A DNA stretch of 15,084 nucleotides, from positions 1 to 15,084 of the forward strand of contig VBGO01000058.1 of the NCBI GenBank assembly GCA_005882525.1. The letters run 5' to 3'. Below the pieces are notes generated by a model, which did not search any database, was not told the DNA's origin, and worked only from the letters and a program-made list of their open reading frames with translations. Source of the DNA: Chloroflexota bacterium (GTDB lineage: Bacteria > Chloroflexota > Dormibacteria > CF-121). Below are positions 13,766 through 15,084 of this stretch, piece after piece; position 1 is the first letter of the stretch, and each line of letters starts with the position of its first letter. The translations under genes were made by a program, and so were the position numbers.

Positions 13766-14773
13766 TCAGGCTATCGCGAGCTCAGGGTCGAGCACGCGCT
13801 TGAGGTACTGGCCGGTATACGACCGCCGGTTACGGACGATCTCCTCCGGGGTGCCGGCCGCGACGACTTCGCCCCCTTTATCGCCGCCTTCCGGCCCCAG
13901 GTCGATGATGTGATCGGCGGTCTTCAGCACGTCGAGATTGTGCTCGATGACGACCACCGTGTTGCCGGCATCGACGAGCCGGTGCAGCACGTTGAGCAGC
14001 CGCTCGATGTCCGCGAAGTGCAGGCCGGTCGTTGGTTCGTCGAGGATGTAGAACGTCTTGCCCGTGTCACGCCGGCTCAATTCTTCGGTCAACTTCACCC
14101 GCTGCGCCTCCCCACCCGAGAGCTGCGTCGCGGGCTGGCCCAGACGGATATAGCCGAGACCGACTTCGCAGAGCGTCTGCAGCTTGCGTTTGATCCGTGG
14201 GATCCGGTCGAAGAAGGCGGTCGCTTCCTCGACGCTCATGTCGAGCACGTCGGCGATGGTCTTGCCGCGATAGGTGACTTCGAGCGCTTCCTTGTTGTAG
14301 CGCTTGCCTTTGCAGACCTCACAGGGGACATAGACGTCCGGCAGGAAGTGCATCTCGATCTTGATGATGCCGTCGCCCTCGCAGTTCTCGCAGCGGCCGC
14401 CCTTGACGTTGAAGCTGAACCGGCCCGGCTTGTAGCCGCGCACCCGCGCCTCCGGCATCTCGGAGAACAGCTCCCGGATGTAGGTAAAGACGCCGGTGTA
14501 GGTGGCCGGATTGGACCGCGGCGTCCGGCCGATCGGCGACTGGTCGACATTGATGACTTTGTCGATGAAATTCAAGCCGGACACCTCGCGAGCGACGCCC
14601 GGCCGGTCCTTGGCGCGGTAGAAATGCTGCGCCATGCGGCGATAGAGAATGTCGCTGACCAGCGTGCTCTTGCCCGACCCGCTGACGCCCGAGACGCAGA
14701 TCAGCTTGCCCAAGGGGAAGTAGACATCGATGTTCTTCAGGTTGTTCTCGGTCGCGCCACGGACGACGATCAT
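13766..14773 (-). CDS. uvrA: UvrA, C-terminal ATPase module (separate frame)
   Basis: 335 residues covering the second ABC ATPase module of UvrA, the lesion-sensing subunit of excision repair. It starts MIVVRGATENNLKNIDV, then Walker A GVSGSGKST (29-37), the zinc finger C128-x2-C131 ... C151-x2-C154, the ABC signature LSGGEAQRVKL (218-228), Walker B FYILDEPTTG (241-250), the switch EHNLD and the usual end SYTGQYLKRVL. Everything needed for this module is intact. It begins with ATG at 14773, overlapping the TGA of the upstream UvrA frame as ATGA. The codons just before the ATG read LPPRRRKGNGQ in this frame, which looks like the normal UvrA inter-module linker. That indicates a frame break rather than a genuine gene start. 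Translation by coupling at ATGA is possible. Confidence 0.93.
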   Translation of the reverse strand: MIVVRGATENNLKNIDVYFPLGKLICVSGVSGSGKSTLVSDILYRRMAQHFYRAKDRPGVAREVSGLNFIDKVINVDQSPIGRTPRSNPATYTGVFTYIRELFSEMPEARVRGYKPGRFSFNVKGGRCENCEGDGIIKIEMHFLPDVYVPCEVCKGKRYNKEALEVTYRGKTIADVLDMSVEEATAFFDRIPRIKRKLQTLCEVGLGYIRLGQPATQLSGGEAQRVKLTEELSRRDTGKTFYILDEPTTGLHFADIERLLNVLHRLVDAGNTVVVIEHNLDVLKTADHIIDLGPEGGDKGGEVVAAGTPEEIVRNRRSYTGQYLKRVLDPELAIA

Positions 14774-15084
14774 CTGTCCGTTCCCCTTGCGGCGTCGGGG
14801 CGGAAGGCGCCGGTGATCGACTCCGGGGACTTCAGGATGTCGTCAAAGCTGCCGGTGGCGACGATGCGCCCGCCGTGCTCACCGGCACCGGGTCCGATGT
14901 CGACAATGAAATCGGCCGTCCGCATCGTCTCTTCGTCATGTTCGATCACCACCACAGTGTTCCCGATGTCGCGCAGCGCCAGCAGTGTGTTGATCAGCTT
15001 CCGGTTATCACGCTGATGGAGCCCGATCGAGGGCTCATCAAGGATGTACAAGACGCCCATGAGTTTCGATCCGATCTGCGTGGC
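14770..15084 (-). CDS. uvrA: UvrA, end of the N-terminal ATPase module (5' end beyond window, frame break at 3' end)
   Basis: The frame is open at the window edge and encodes 104 residues. They start ATQIGSKLMGVLYILDEPSI, the Walker B region of the first UvrA ATPase module (LYILDEPSIGLHQRDN), then the switch VVVIEHDEETM, and DIGPGAGEHGGRIVATG, all typical of UvrA. The normal text continues to ESITG, after which the frame reads AFRPDAARGTDR and stops at 14770. Continuing in the -1 frame gives a UvrA-like linker and the second module. So the break lies at the inter-module linker. It could be a single missing base in the CCCC run (about 14796-14800) or the GGGG run (about 14783-14786), a real mutation, or a natural split. 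Confidence 0.9.
   Translation of the reverse strand, partial: ATQIGSKLMGVLYILDEPSIGLHQRDNRKLINTLLALRDIGNTVVVIEHDEETMRTADFIVDIGPGAGEHGGRIVATGSFDDILKSPESITGAFRPDAARGTDR

Noticed and set aside
1..15084. CRISPR arrays, insertion sequences, integrases, toxin-antitoxin or defence genes
   Set aside because: I saw no spaced direct repeats, transposase motifs, terminal inverted repeats or defence domains; all long stretches are accounted for by the listed genes.

Overview
The window is a GC-rich, tightly packed stretch of bacterial chromosome made almost entirely of housekeeping genes. Most genes lie on the minus strand and follow one another with overlaps of a few bases. The presence of whiA, and the order uvrA-uvrC ... 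whiA-gap-pgk-tpiA ... secG, matches the arrangement known from Actinobacteria and related monoderm lineages. The GC content, the GTG/TTG/CTG starts and the possible leaderless promoters fit a soil lineage such as Actinobacteriota, Chloroflexota or Dormibacterota. The phylum is an inference from synteny, not from a search.

Layout in window order: (1) 1-399, minus: the N-terminal 133 residues of an unidentified conserved-looking protein with a possible transglutaminase-like Cys/His layout, cut by the window edge. (2) 430-513, plus: tRNA-Leu(CAG). (3) 524-2376, minus: secG followed, with overlapping stop and start, by an orphan membrane-anchored family-5 solute-binding protein. (4) 2468-3517, plus: a predicted lipoprotein with two phospholipase D HKD motifs, inserted in opposite orientation between gpmI and secG. 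(5) 3477-8927, minus: whiA-gap-pgk-tpiA-gpmI, the lower glycolytic operon with its WhiA-family regulator at the head. (6) 8944-9777, plus: lgt (prolipoprotein diacylglyceryl transferase), divergent from whiA across a 16-23 bp gap. (7) 9789-11591, minus: a coiled-coil protein with a HisKA-like helix pair and two receiver domains but no kinase ATPase domain. (8) 11657-11878, minus: a 73-residue free-standing ClpX-type C4 zinc finger. (9) 11892-15084, minus: uvrC, and uvrA broken into two frames at the linker between its two ATPase modules.

The glycolytic genes encode four consecutive steps: TpiA interconverts dihydroxyacetone phosphate and glyceraldehyde 3-phosphate, Gap makes 1,3-bisphosphoglycerate, Pgk makes 3-phosphoglycerate and GpmI makes 2-phosphoglycerate. 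UvrA and UvrC are nucleotide excision repair partners. SecG and Lgt act in protein export and lipoprotein maturation, and the PLD-like protein is a plausible Lgt substrate. I found no CRISPR array, insertion sequence, integrase or phage module. The most notable points are the uvrA frame break, the kinase-less HisKA/double-receiver protein, the lone ClpX zinc finger, an apparent CTG start for pgk, and -10 boxes placed 6-8 bases before GTG codons. No gene-free stretch exceeds 100 bases.
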